This document shows positions 26,466-36,788 of a stretch of DNA of 64,000 nucleotides, in pieces. The position numbers and the translations under genes are program-made. How positions within the stretch are numbered: position 1 is the stretch's first letter; each line of letters begins with the position of its first letter. Source of the stretch: Piromyces finnis (Eukaryota > Neocallimastigomycota > Neocallimastigomycetes > Neocallimastigales > Neocallimastigaceae); NCBI GenBank assembly GCA_002104945.1, contig MCFH01000085.1:1-64000 (forward strand). The letters are read 5' to 3'. The notes beneath the pieces were generated by a model. The model ran no database searches and had not been told where the DNA came from. It saw only the letters and a list, made by a program, of their open reading frames with translations.

Positions 26466-27687
26466 AAGTTTAAATGATTTTGATTAGAGTTTATAAGGCC
26501 TTGTTTTTCCATTTCTGCAAGTTCTTGGAATGTATATTTGCAATCTTGCATTTTGTGGCCTACTTGTTGACATCTAAAACATTTATTTCTTTGAGACTGG
26601 TTAAACATATTCACTTGACTTTGAGGTGTGGTTTGATTAACTTTATTAGTAGTAGTATTCATTTTATTAGCATTATTAGAATAATTATTAGAATTTTGAT
26701 ATGATTTATTTTCTCCCATATTGGAATAATTATTGTTACTAAATGTATTAGAATTATTAGGGTATTTATTATAACCATTATTATATGCATTTTGATCACC
26801 TTGATAGTTATTATAATTATTATTATAGTTATTATAATTATTAGTATTGAAATTATTTGGGTAATTATTTCTGTAATTATTCCTTTTGTTAAAACGTTGA
26901 TTTCTCATATTATAGTTTCCATTGAATCGCATATTATAATTATTATAATTATTATTTTATCATAATTATTATTATCATAATTATTATTATAGTTATTATT
27001 ATTATAGTTATTATTATAATATCCATTATAAGTATATGGACTATCATTATTATTATAATAATTATAGTTAGTTCCACCACTATGTTGAGTAAATAGATTA
27101 TAATTTTGGTTTTGATATGGATCAAAGTAAGGTTGGCTGTCCGTAAACATATTAACATTATGATACTGAGGAACTTCAGTTGCTGATTCAGCTAATTCGG
27201 CAACCTTAAAAGCAGCTTCTATATCTTTAGGTTGGGCAGTGATTACTTGAGTTCTAATGAAAGGACGAGAAATGATGGAATTAGTATAATCTTTAACAGT
27301 AATGAATAGTTGGGATCCAACATTAAGATTTTTATATAAGTTTCCATATCTCCAGTTGAAATCCTTAATACTTTCTCCTCTTCTAATTTTTAGAGACTTA
27401 ACATTGAAGCATTTTTCTTGAGGCGTGATTTCTAAGTATTCTTCAATAGCCTCTTTAATATCTTCGATACTAGGATAATTTGTTCCAGTATCACTTTCTG
27501 TTTTTAAGTCATCAATGATTCCTTTTAATCTACCTTGGACACATTCCTTTGCCCAAGCGAATATCTTTTTGGGATCATTGATGTCAGATAGGTCCATAAC
27601 TCTGCTGAATTCTTCAGCCCAGCTTTCGATATCCCTATCTTGACTACCAATTCTAGGTAGCATTTTAGTGATTTCACTGATCTTCAT
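26462..27687 (-). pseudogene. gag: Element B Gag with one frameshift
   Basis: A 260-aa frame (26905-27687) carries the capsid-like part, and a 156-aa frame (26462-26932) carries an Asn-rich stretch and the zinc knuckle CFRCQQVGHKMQDC. The two join if one A is missing near 26950, inside an A/T-rich Asn-coding tract. The N-terminus resembles element C Gag over its first 170 residues. The stop TGA lies one codon beyond the slippery heptamer. Confidence 0.85.
26468..26474 (-). promoter_or_regulatory. Putative -1 frameshift site of element B (T TTA AAC)
   Basis: Gag codons CAT TTA AAC TTA TGA contain U UUA AAC. The -1 frame reads TTT AAA CTT ATG AGT into pol. The overlap ATGA also allows stop-restart translation, but the conserved heptamer in C and D favours frameshifting. 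Confidence 0.75.
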
Positions 27688-28278
27688 TTTTGTATATATA
27701 AATTTCTTATAAGGTAAAATAATTAAAATAAAAGAATAATTTAATTTGAAATAAATGATAATAAAGAAAATAATTGGAATTTATATATTATATATATATA
27801 TATGTGTTTTGAACTTTAATAATATAATAATATTAATAATATTTATAAAATTAAAAATGAAAAGAATTGAATATATAAATAATTGATAAATTGATAAAGT
27901 ATAAAATAATATAAAATTTATAAATTTTTTTTTTTTTTTTTTTTTTTTTTTGAAAAAAAATTAAAGAAAATTATTTAGAAATTGAGAAGTATATTAAAGA
28001 AAAATAAAAGAATAAAAAATAAGTAATACAACAGAAATCTATATATATATTGTATAAATTATATATATTATATGGATTATATAAATTATAAAAATTATAT
28101 AAATAAATGAAATTTAATATTGAATGAGATCAGATCAGAGAAGTATTTTATAGAAAGTATATTATATTATTATTATTAGTCAGGAATAATAGAAGCTTTA
28201 CGGAATAATATCTAATTATAAATTTAAATGCAATTTATTAACTCTCAATTTTAAATGATCAAGGAAGAATGAAAGAAT

Positions 28279-28320
<42 letters not shown>

Positions 28321-29187
28321 AATTAGGAATTTATAAGAATATGTATATTTTTTTTTATTTAATTTAATTATAATAGTTTATATATATTGTTACAATTATT
28401 TATTTATTTTTAGGCACCCGAGGCACAGTGACTATAAAGACTTTCGGATCCCTACTAAACCCCCACCTTTAAATGATAAATTTTCACTTCCAAAGTTCTG
28501 CTCCTTACTCAGGATTTTCAGCCGAACTTGCTACTCTCTTACTTGAGAATCAAATAAAGGCTGTCTAGTATACCTACTCCCTCTTGCTGAGTGTGTACCC
28601 GCCTTACTCTCTAAATAATAATTGCTTTAATTATTGCTATATTTCGAACTCAGTCTATTATATAACAACAACCAATATATACTTACTATTTTTTTTTTTT
28701 TTTTTTGTTATAATTTAAATTAAAAAAATTTTTAGTCAATAATTAAGAATATTGAAATAAATTATTCGCTTAATATGTAGGTAGCCTTAAGCTAAGAAGT
28801 TTTTCATTCAACAGCCGCCTCTACAAATAAGCACTGGTGAATTAATTTATTCTCTTAATTAAGAAATAAAAATTGTATATTTAATTCAAATTATGATCTT
28901 ATTATTAACTGCTGAGAAGGATTAACTTTTTTTTCCTAGTTTTTACTATCACACTGATCCCCTGGATAGATCAGAAATATAACAAACTAACTGAATGGAT
29001 TAAGTTATCCTTATTAATAATAAGAACGGAAACGATTATAGGAATTATAGAAATTTTCTTCCTTGTGTAACGTATATGACTAACTATTAATCACTTAGTC
29101 TTTAATTTCTTAAATACCCTTTTTAGAAATATTAAAATTTTTATAATTTTAAAATTATATATATTTCCTTTTATATATATAATTAAA

Positions 29188-29226
<39 letters not shown>

Positions 29227-29368
29227 GAAGAATATATAATAAAATTAAATTAAGTGTAAACTGTTTTTTTTTTATAAACGCTTAATATCTTAGAATTTAT
29301 TAGTATTATTATTAATATTATTCTTTTTCATATCTTTGGTCACGCCCGGATTCTCCACCAAAATTTTA
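27688..29368 (-). other. Long leader of element B
   Basis: No convincing ORF in the sense direction over 1.68 kb between the 5' LTR and gag. It holds long T tracts (27926-27951, 28280-28318 and 28690-28706 on the plus strand) and a GC-richer block at about 28410-28610 that stands out from its surroundings. It also contains the primer site. Candidate RNA packaging or translation-control region; this role is inference. Confidence 0.6.
29343..29360 (-). other. Primer binding site of element B
   Basis: The plus strand has the same 18 bases as element C, ending CCACCA, 8 nt from the 5' LTR, so B and C should use the same tRNA primer. Confidence 0.7.
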
Positions 29369-30468
29369 TGATGCGTTGACCGATATATTTTTGAATAATA
29401 TAATATTTTTAATAAATAATAAATTCTAATATTTATGATGAAACAATAAATTTAAAATAAAATAAAATATGTTTTATAATTAACAAATAAATCACTCAAA
29501 AACTCGAAAATAAACTCTTTTTATTATATTTAAATTATCTCTTTATTATATTTATAATTTATTTATTGTCTATTTATTGTCCGCCCCTTATAAAGAAGAA
29601 TTTTATCTTCCTTTTATACATTTTCATTTATTACATGTATTATTATTTTTAACTATTAAATGTTATTATTACTATTGTTATTATTTATTAAAATTAAAAG
29701 AATAAATTAAAATTATGTCTTAGTATTATAAAATATTATAGAATATTACTTATTTGATTTTCTTATTACTTCAAAATGTTTAAAATTAGAAAAACTATTA
29801 TAAATTATCATTAACTATCATTAAATGTATAATACCTTGAATAAAATAATTAAAATTTAAAATTAAAATAATATTAAATTAAAATAAAAATTAAAATAAA
29901 AATTGAAATAAAATTAATAAAATCAAATATTAAAAGTATCAATTAATATAAACACATTTTATACAGAAACATAAAAGAGTTCTGTATTTTATCTTTAAAA
30001 TTGTTATTATTGTTCTATTTCCAGGCTTTAAATTAATCACTTTTAGTAATAATTACTCAGTTATTTATTTGTTAATTTATATATATAAGTTTGAAAGAAT
30101 TTCTAAAGAACACTTGGATAAAACACTAGAATTAATAATTTAATGTATATCATTTTATTTTTTTAGTTTATTTATTCATTTTTATTTACTTATTATTATT
30201 TTATTATTTTAATACATTTTTGGATTGAGTCGTTTTATTTTATTTAATAATTTATTTTATTATTATCTCTATTAAGTCGTTTTTATTCATAATTTATTAT
30301 TTAATAAAGAGAATATTATTTATTTAAAAGAAAGGGTTATATTTCCATAAAATTATTATTTATTCATTTTTAAGGGTTATTATCTTTTATTTTTATTATA
30401 AGTCGCTATGGGTTAATTCGTGTTTATTCGGCTAGTTTTTATTACGTTTTTATGTGAGTAGCGTATCA
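29369..30468 (-). repeat. 5' LTR of element B
   Basis: 1100 bp, same length and apparently the same sequence as 20643-21742. It ends GTATCA followed by AAAAATTA and element A. Confidence 0.92.
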
Positions 30469-30476
30469 AAAAATTA

Positions 30477-30970
30477 TGTAAAAGGTTTTTATATATGTTA
30501 GTTAATAAGTTAAATATAACAAGTTAATTAAGTTAGTTATTACCTCTCTATACGAGTTAATAACTAAATAAAGTTTTATAAAAAATAATAAAAGAAGTAA
30601 AATAAATATTATAACACAAAAATAAATATAATACGATAAATATTAATATGAAATATTATTTACTTAAATAATTATTATAATTATTATCTTTTATTTATTA
30701 GTTATAATTATATACATTAATTATTATTATAGCTATTAATTTACTTTAATACTAACGCTAAAGTATTTAACGTTAGTTTTGACTATACTATTTAACTATA
30801 TGAGTTTATTTTCTTTACCACTTGATTGGGTAAAGCAAATAGACTTCCTATTTAATTAATAACCATTAATATATGGTTATGCATATATTTGGCCAATAAA
30901 TGGTGACCAGAATATATGGTTTCAATTGAAATATTTGTGGGCAAACTTATGGCCACAAATATTTCTTACA
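30477..30970 (-). repeat. 3' LTR of element A
   Basis: 494 bp, TGTAAAAGG...TTCTTACA on the plus strand. No difference from 36789-37282 was found on a line-by-line reading. Confidence 0.95.
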
Positions 30971-30985
30971 ATGCCCCCCTGAGGA
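30971..30985 (-). other. Polypurine tract of element A
   Basis: In sense the sequence reads CCTCAGGGGGGCAT directly before the 3' LTR. This is the usual place for the primer of second-strand synthesis. It lies just beyond the stop codon of the ORF. Confidence 0.65.
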
Positions 30986-30991
30986 GAAAAC

Positions 30992-33900
30992 CTAGGCAGG
31001 GTTTTGGACACTAACCATGAATTCCTGGTAGCATTTATCTTGAAATTCCTTGAGTAGCTTATCATAGTGGGAGTTCTTGTCAATGATATCAGCATCAACC
31101 CACTCTTGTCTAAAGTCACTAAAGGTAGCTAAGTATTGGTAGTTATCCTTCTTTCTTCTGGCATTCATGATTTTGATAATTTTCTGGTAGCCCACTGGTG
31201 CAGGTGTTAGTTCTTCAGGTTTGTTATGGTAGGGTTCAAGTTCACTGATATGAAACACAGGGTAGACATTGGGGAAAGGTGACTTGCTGATATCCAACCG
31301 GTAGTTAAGCTTGCTTTCATCAATTCCAATAACCTTGAAGGGACCGTACTTTCTTGCTTGTAGCTTGTAGAAGGGAAGAGGGTTGTAATTTTCTGGTTTT
31401 CTTAACCACACCAAATCCATGAGCCTAATTTTAGGGTAGTTAAGTTCTCTTCTATGGTCCAAGTGGTCTAAGAACCGTGTTCTTGATATGTCCAGCATGT
31501 GCTTTAAGTTACCTAAGTTGTGAGCGAAGCTATCTAATATAGGAGCTTCACCAAGTGAGTGGACAAGTTCTGAGTCTTGAGGGTTCATATGTACCTGGTA
31601 GTTATACAAGGCTAGGAATGGGGACTGCTTAGTAGAACTGTGTACTGCATTATTATAGCAGAACTCAGCTAAGTACAAGTACTTCAACCATTCGTCGTCA
31701 TCAAAGGTCTTCACAAAGCATCTAAGGTACATACTTACGTAGGAGTTATTGCGTTCTACCTGACCAACTGTTTCATGATGGCCAGTAGTAGCAAGGTTTA
31801 CTTCTACGCCAAAGAACCCCATAATGTCCTTCCACAACTTACTAGTGAACTGGACACCACGATCCGTAGTAACCGATTTGGGACAACCATGTAACTTGAA
31901 TACATGTTGTAAGTATGCTAAGGCTGTTTCTTTAGCAGTAGGCATACTTCTAAATCCCACTAAGTGTATCATCTTGGTTAACTTATCGCTACAAACCATG
32001 ATACAACCTCTTCTAGTGACTTCTGGGGGTTCTGAGGGACTACTACCTGGTTTTCTACGTTCCTTAATAGGTAGGTCCGTCAGGAAGTCGATTTCTACTT
32101 CTTGCCAAGGTAAGTCTGCAACTTTTACCCTAGCAGCGCTACCGTACGGCTTGTGTCTGTTGTCCTTTTGGGTACAACATATGGTACAAGCTTTAATATA
32201 TCCCGCAATGTCATCCTTCATTTTTGGCCAGTAGTAGTTTCTGGCTATCAGGTCATAAGTTTTATCTTTTCCCAAATGACCTGCTGTTTCACTATCGTGG
32301 TTAAGTTTTATGATTGTTTCCCTTAACACCTTTGGTACATATGTACGTTCTGGTGCATCCTTTCTAACAATCAACCCATTAACCATCAACCACTTCTTTT
32401 TGATGAGCTTGTGGCCTCTTTTTGCGTCAAGACCATCTCTAATTTCCCTAGCAAGCTCATCCGTGTTGTAGGCTTGTTTCAGTTCTCCCACAAAGCTTAC
32501 TTCTAACACCGCATAGCACTCTTCTTCCACGGGTGGAAATTCTTTTACCTGTTCAGGTCGAAGGAGGCTAGCTTTTTCCATCTCCAGTTGTACCTGTTCT
32601 GGAGATACCATTCTTGATAGGATATCGGCTCTACCATTCATTTTTCCTGGCCGATATATTATTTCGAAGTCGTATGCAGCAAACAGCTCTTGCCATCTTG
32701 CCTGTCTTGCTGTCAACAACTGTGGTTTTGTGGCGAACAGGAGATTCCTATGGTCACTATATACTAGGACCTTATGTTTCGCACCCATTAACAGGTGTCG
32801 CCACTCGATGAAAGCATTCCTAATAGCCAACAACTCCTTTTCCGTGATGGAGTAGTTGATTTCTGCTTTCGTAAGTTTCTTGGAATAGTAATACACAGGG
32901 TGTAGTTCATTGTCATCGCCTAGTTGTGATAATACACCACCCACTGCGTAGTTACTAGCGTCGCACTCCACTATAAACTGACGGTCATGGTCAGGATATG
33001 CTAATACTGGTGGAGACAACAGCATTTCTTTTAACTTCTCGAACGCCTGGATGCGTTCTTCATTCCACAGGAATTGTACCTTTTTGGACGTCATCGCATA
33101 TAACGGCCTTGCTATCTTAGAGAAGTCCTTTATAAACTTCCTATAATAGTTGCAGAATCCGAGGAATGACTGTAGTTCTTTAATGTTGGTTGGTTGTGGC
33201 CAACTTGCTACAGCTTTTAACTTTTCTGGGTCGGTTTTAATACCATATTTTCCAACTACATGACCCAGGAATGCAAGTTCTTCCTTGTGGAACTCACACT
33301 TCGCTAACTTAGCTACTAGACGATTATCTATTAGCTTTTGTAGGACTCTTTTTACATGCCCTACATGCTCTTCAAGTGACTTGGAGTAGATGATGATATC
33401 ATCCAAGTACACTTGACAGCAGTCGTTGATTTCTTCTGCCAGCACCGTATTAATGAACCCTTGGAACGTGGCAGGAGCATTAGTCAACCCAAATGGCATC
33501 ACTAGATATTCATAATGCCCAAACTTGGTTGAGAATGCCGTCTTGTATTCGTCACCTTCACGAATACGCACGAGGTTGTAGGCAGACTTCAAATCCAACT
33601 TGGAGAAGATAGTCGCGCCTTTCATAGCCTCAAACACTTGACTGATGAGTGGTAAGGGAAAGGAGTTACGCACTGTTACCTTATTAAGACGCCTATAATC
33701 AGTACATAATCGTCTTTCACCACTCTTTTTGGGCACGAATAACACAGGATAACCTGCAGGACTTTCTGACTTCCTGATGAAGCCTTTTGCCAGGTTTTCC
33801 TCTATATATTCCTTCAGTGCTTTTTCCTCTTCTGGATTGAAGGGATATATAGGCCCTTTATGAAGACTAGCATCCGGCTCCAGGTCGATCTTACAGTCGT

Positions 33901-36487
33901 AAGGACGGTGTTCTGGTAGCTGGTTAGCTATTTCTTCGTTAAATGCTTCTTTGAAATTGTGGTAGTACTTCTCCACGATTTCTTCAGGTGTAGGTTGATT
34001 TTCGTTTAAGTTTTCTTCCTGTACCAACCCTACGTAAATGTGATTTTTCTCTAAGTCAACACTCTGTACCAACCCTACTGAAACGGGGTTTTTCTCTAAG
34101 TCAGGACTTCGTGTCAACCCTCCGGAAACACATTTTTTCTCTAAGTTAGCACTCTGTACCAACCCTACTGAAACGCAAGTTTTCTCTAAGTTGGAACTCG
34201 ATGCCAACCCTCCGGAACTTCCGTTCCTGGTTCCTTTTGTAGCCTTGTGGCTACCATTACCCACGATTTCGGCTTCGATGTTTTCTGCGGTTACAGTTAC
34301 CAGAGGCCTTCTTGCTTTTGCATTAGTAACTGTAGTTATGGGACTTAATTGAGTACAGTAGTAGATATTGCCGTCATTTACACCATAACTGTTGGTGTGT
34401 CCTTTATCCTTATCATTATCTACTACGAAGTACCTCACTTGTGCATCTTTATCATAACCTCTGTAGATAAAGTGCTCATCCATGAAGCCCAGTCCCACAA
34501 TGATCATCTCCGGCATATTGTCGGATAGGTGACAACTTGTGTTGAAGCAGTATGGCTTAGCTTCTTGTTCGCCAGATGGAGTTAACCATAACTTCAACTG
34601 CAAGTCATCTGAGAACTGCTTTAACTCGATATCACCATTCACAGTTCTGAATATGGCTGGTTTGTCCACTACCTTTAACCCGAGCTTCTTTGCTAAATTT
34701 GGGTGAATGAGGTTTGTGGTGGAACCAGTATCATACAAGACTTCTACCCTTTTTATATCTCGAGGGTTGCTTCTTGCATTTATTTCAGCTACTAGTTGGT
34801 TCTGACTGTAGTAGCTGTTATTGACCGTCGTTTGACTTGCCATAGCCTTAGGTAATGGGTTATTTCCCATACTAGAAGGTCCTTGCTTTGGTTGGAAGCT
34901 AGAACTTCTTCTAAAGCTTGACTTATTTAAGGATTCACGACGTTCTTTGGCACCGTTATTGTTTTTTACGTAAGCCTGAGTGTTGGTCTGCTCAACTTTA
35001 GGCTTATTATTTGGCTTGTTGTTCTTCTGCTTTAACTCAGCCCATCTAGATGGTCTACATGGGTCTGTGATATCCAACAAGGCCATAATAGTGGTCTGGC
35101 GGTCTCTTTTGTCGTACTTTTCTATGGTTTCATTACGGAAGACTGCTTGGTGGTCATCGCACTTTAGCAAGACTTCACTTAATGTTTCCAGCGTACGTTC
35201 CGGTTCAGGGATATCATAGAACGCTTCCCTGACAGAAGGCCTGACCTGTTGTATTAACACCTGTCTCCTAACATTTTCAGGAAGCCCAAGTGTTTCCGTC
35301 AATTCATTGAACTCTTCCAAATAGTCGTATGCTTTTCCCCACTCATGTGTGAGCTTAAGCAACTTTGACTTGCAGAGTTCATGGGGAGACTCTGGTGGAA
35401 ACTTATCTTGAAGGTGGAGGAATAGTCTTTCAGCATCGGGATTCCTACGCTGCAACATCCTCTCTCTAAGTCTATACCATCTCAATACTTTCCCACCTAG
35501 ATGATCTTCAATGAAGCTAACCTTTGCCTTTTCGTCGTTACCATAGTCATATGGGTAACGTTTGAAATGACGTAAGCACTTCTCTTGAAAACCCTCTAAG
35601 TCTATTCCATTATTATCAAACATAGGCACTTTTTCTTCATACCTATGTACTCGCCAATCGAACATCTTCACGTCCCCATCCTCGGAATATTCCGTAGGGT
35701 TGGTGCTGCTACTAGTTCCAGCACCATGAGGATTACCCATACCACCGGTTTGATAGGATGTTCTTTCATGAGCTCTGGCTTCAGCTCTTCTGTTCATGGC
35801 TTCGACTTTAGCCTCGAACAATTTTTCTCTTTCTTCTAGAGCGTTTCGTTGCTCCCTCAATCTGGCCATCTCTTCTTCAAGCTCTTTTTTATAAGAGACA
35901 AAGGCACTAGATTGACGGTACAACGTTTCTTGGTTGTTTAGCACTTGCTGGTGGTCTTGTAACCTTTCCTCATGTTCTGCGGTAAAGGCATTTTCCACAG
36001 CATGCAACTCTTCCAAGCTAACTTGGCTAGCTGACTCATTTGCTTCCAACCTTTGATCCACTTCAACAAATTTTTGCTGAAGAGCATCGTTTATCTCGCT
36101 CTTGTAAACCTCAATACCCCGAAGTTGTTCTTCCATAGCACCCAGACGGTTTCCCATACTAGCAAACTGGCTAGATATTTCCGAAACCCATCTATTAAGA
36201 AGAACTTCAATGTGTTGCATTGGGTTTACCTCACTATTATTAGTAAAAAAGAAAGAAGGATCAACAGGGGTGGGCATAGAATCCCCCTGTTGAACCTGTA
36301 AATTCTGATTAGATTCGACCTCAGTGCTTTCGAGAAGCACCGGGGTTCGAACCCGTGACATTCCCTCTACACCATCCATGCCATCCGCGCTCGCCGCGTC
36401 AGGACGGGTCCCGTCCCTTACGAATGATGTTTTTGTGTCCAATTTATGGACACCCCGAGGGTTAGGCGACTTACCTGCGTTTTTCAT
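30992..36487 (-). CDS. gag-pol: Element A Gag-Pol polyprotein with C-terminal chromodomain-like region
   Basis: Single 1831-aa frame. In order: a Gag N-terminus with a coiled-coil-like stretch (about 130-240), a capsid-type region (280-440, no CCHC knuckle seen), aspartic protease with LYDTGSTTNLI (about 583), about five 15-aa tandem repeats (757-829), RT with TDYRRLN and YLDD (about 1027), RNase H with ECDAS (about 1175), integrase zinc finger H-H-C-C (from about 1394), the DDE core with EIDFL and TDRGVQFTS, a GPF module, and a chromodomain-like tail (about 1772-1820) with QYLATF and EWVDADII. Chromodomains of this class bind modified histones and can direct integration. One ORF without a gag/pol shift is typical of Tf1/sushi-type elements. 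Confidence 0.93.
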   Translation of the reverse strand: MKNAGKSPNPRGVHKLDTKTSFVRDGTRPDAASADGMDGVEGMSRVRTPVLLESTEVESNQNLQVQQGDSMPTPVDPSFFFTNNSEVNPMQHIEVLLNRWVSEISSQFASMGNRLGAMEEQLRGIEVYKSEINDALQQKFVEVDQRLEANESASQVSLEELHAVENAFTAEHEERLQDHQQVLNNQETLYRQSSAFVSYKKELEEEMARLREQRNALEEREKLFEAKVEAMNRRAEARAHERTSYQTGGMGNPHGAGTSSSTNPTEYSEDGDVKMFDWRVHRYEEKVPMFDNNGIDLEGFQEKCLRHFKRYPYDYGNDEKAKVSFIEDHLGGKVLRWYRLRERMLQRRNPDAERLFLHLQDKFPPESPHELCKSKLLKLTHEWGKAYDYLEEFNELTETLGLPENVRRQVLIQQVRPSVREAFYDIPEPERTLETLSEVLLKCDDHQAVFRNETIEKYDKRDRQTTIMALLDITDPCRPSRWAELKQKNNKPNNKPKVEQTNTQAYVKNNNGAKERRESLNKSSFRRSSSFQPKQGPSSMGNNPLPKAMASQTTVNNSYYSQNQLVAEINARSNPRDIKRVEVLYDTGSTTNLIHPNLAKKLGLKVVDKPAIFRTVNGDIELKQFSDDLQLKLWLTPSGEQEAKPYCFNTSCHLSDNMPEMIIVGLGFMDEHFIYRGYDKDAQVRYFVVDNDKDKGHTNSYGVNDGNIYYCTQLSPITTVTNAKARRPLVTVTAENIEAEIVGNGSHKATKGTRNGSSGGLASSSNLEKTCVSVGLVQSANLEKKCVSGGLTRSPDLEKNPVSVGLVQSVDLEKNHIYVGLVQEENLNENQPTPEEIVEKYYHNFKEAFNEEIANQLPEHRPYDCKIDLEPDASLHKGPIYPFNPEEEKALKEYIEENLAKGFIRKSESPAGYPVLFVPKKSGERRLCTDYRRLNKVTVRNSFPLPLISQVFEAMKGATIFSKLDLKSAYNLVRIREGDEYKTAFSTKFGHYEYLVMPFGLTNAPATFQGFINTVLAEEINDCCQVYLDDIIIYSKSLEEHVGHVKRVLQKLIDNRLVAKLAKCEFHKEELAFLGHVVGKYGIKTDPEKLKAVASWPQPTNIKELQSFLGFCNYYRKFIKDFSKIARPLYAMTSKKVQFLWNEERIQAFEKLKEMLLSPPVLAYPDHDRQFIVECDASNYAVGGVLSQLGDDNELHPVYYYSKKLTKAEINYSITEKELLAIRNAFIEWRHLLMGAKHKVLVYSDHRNLLFATKPQLLTARQARWQELFAAYDFEIIYRPGKMNGRADILSRMVSPEQVQLEMEKASLLRPEQVKEFPPVEEECYAVLEVSFVGELKQAYNTDELAREIRDGLDAKRGHKLIKKKWLMVNGLIVRKDAPERTYVPKVLRETIIKLNHDSETAGHLGKDKTYDLIARNYYWPKMKDDIAGYIKACTICCTQKDNRHKPYGSAARVKVADLPWQEVEIDFLTDLPIKERRKPGSSPSEPPEVTRRGCIMVCSDKLTKMIHLVGFRSMPTAKETALAYLQHVFKLHGCPKSVTTDRGVQFTSKLWKDIMGFFGVEVNLATTGHHETVGQVERNNSYVSMYLRCFVKTFDDDEWLKYLYLAEFCYNNAVHSSTKQSPFLALYNYQVHMNPQDSELVHSLGEAPILDSFAHNLGNLKHMLDISRTRFLDHLDHRRELNYPKIRLMDLVWLRKPENYNPLPFYKLQARKYGPFKVIGIDESKLNYRLDISKSPFPNVYPVFHISELEPYHNKPEELTPAPVGYQKIIKIMNARRKKDNYQYLATFSDFRQEWVDADIIDKNSHYDKLLKEFQDKCYQEFMVSVQNPA
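34000..34217 (-). repeat. 15-residue tandem repeats in element A polyprotein
   Basis: About 4.8 units of 45 bp encoding variants of GLVQSxDLEKNxVSV, lying between protease and RT. The period is exact and units differ by substitutions only. Confidence 0.85.
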
Positions 36488-36777
36488 TTCTAGTTCGAAA
36501 ATAAATTCTTTTAATAAATTAAAGAATTTATTATATAAAATATGGTTATAATGAATTTTAAAATTTAAAAATAATGAATTTTTATTGCTAAACTATTAAA
36601 AAATAATTATTTTTAATAATAAATTTACTTCTTTTAAATATAATATTTGAATATTATATAAAATATTGTAAATAATTATTATTAAACAATAATTTAAATA
36701 AAATAAAATATGTTTTTTAAGAATTTTTAATAACACTAACCTAATTAAAACTAAGCTAACGTAAGAACTAACTATAA
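36488..36777 (-). other. Leader of element A
   Basis: About 290 bp of AT-rich sequence between the primer site and the Gag ATG, without an ORF. It repeats the TAACG motif several times (36741-36781), which may help fold the RNA 5' end. Confidence 0.55.
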
Positions 36778-36788
36778 AGCGTTAGTAT
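36778..36788 (-). other. Self-priming primer site of element A
   Basis: The 11 bases next to the LTR (plus strand AGCGTTAGTAT) are the exact inverted complement of 37061-37071 inside the 5' LTR. No CCA-ended tRNA match is present. In Tf1 the first 11 nt of the transcript fold back on the primer site in just this way. The model predicts transcription starting at 37071 (minus strand), with AT-rich TATA-like sequence upstream of it. Confidence 0.7.

Larger units (their letters stand above)
20643..30468 (-). mobile_element. LTR retrotransposon B (Ty3/gypsy-like, minus strand)
   Basis: 9.8-kb element with two 1100-bp LTRs that look identical wherever compared, flanked by an AAAAA duplication (20638-20642 and 30469-30473). 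Sense order: 5' LTR, primer site (29343-29360), a 1.68-kb ORF-free leader, gag, -1 frameshift, pol, purine tract (AAGTGGGGGGATCT), 3' LTR. Before element A inserted, its end lay 14 nt from tRNA-Cys. LTR identity implies a recent insertion, yet gag and pol carry three single-base frameshifts in or next to A/T runs. Either the copy died at birth or the consensus is wrong there. Confidence 0.92.
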
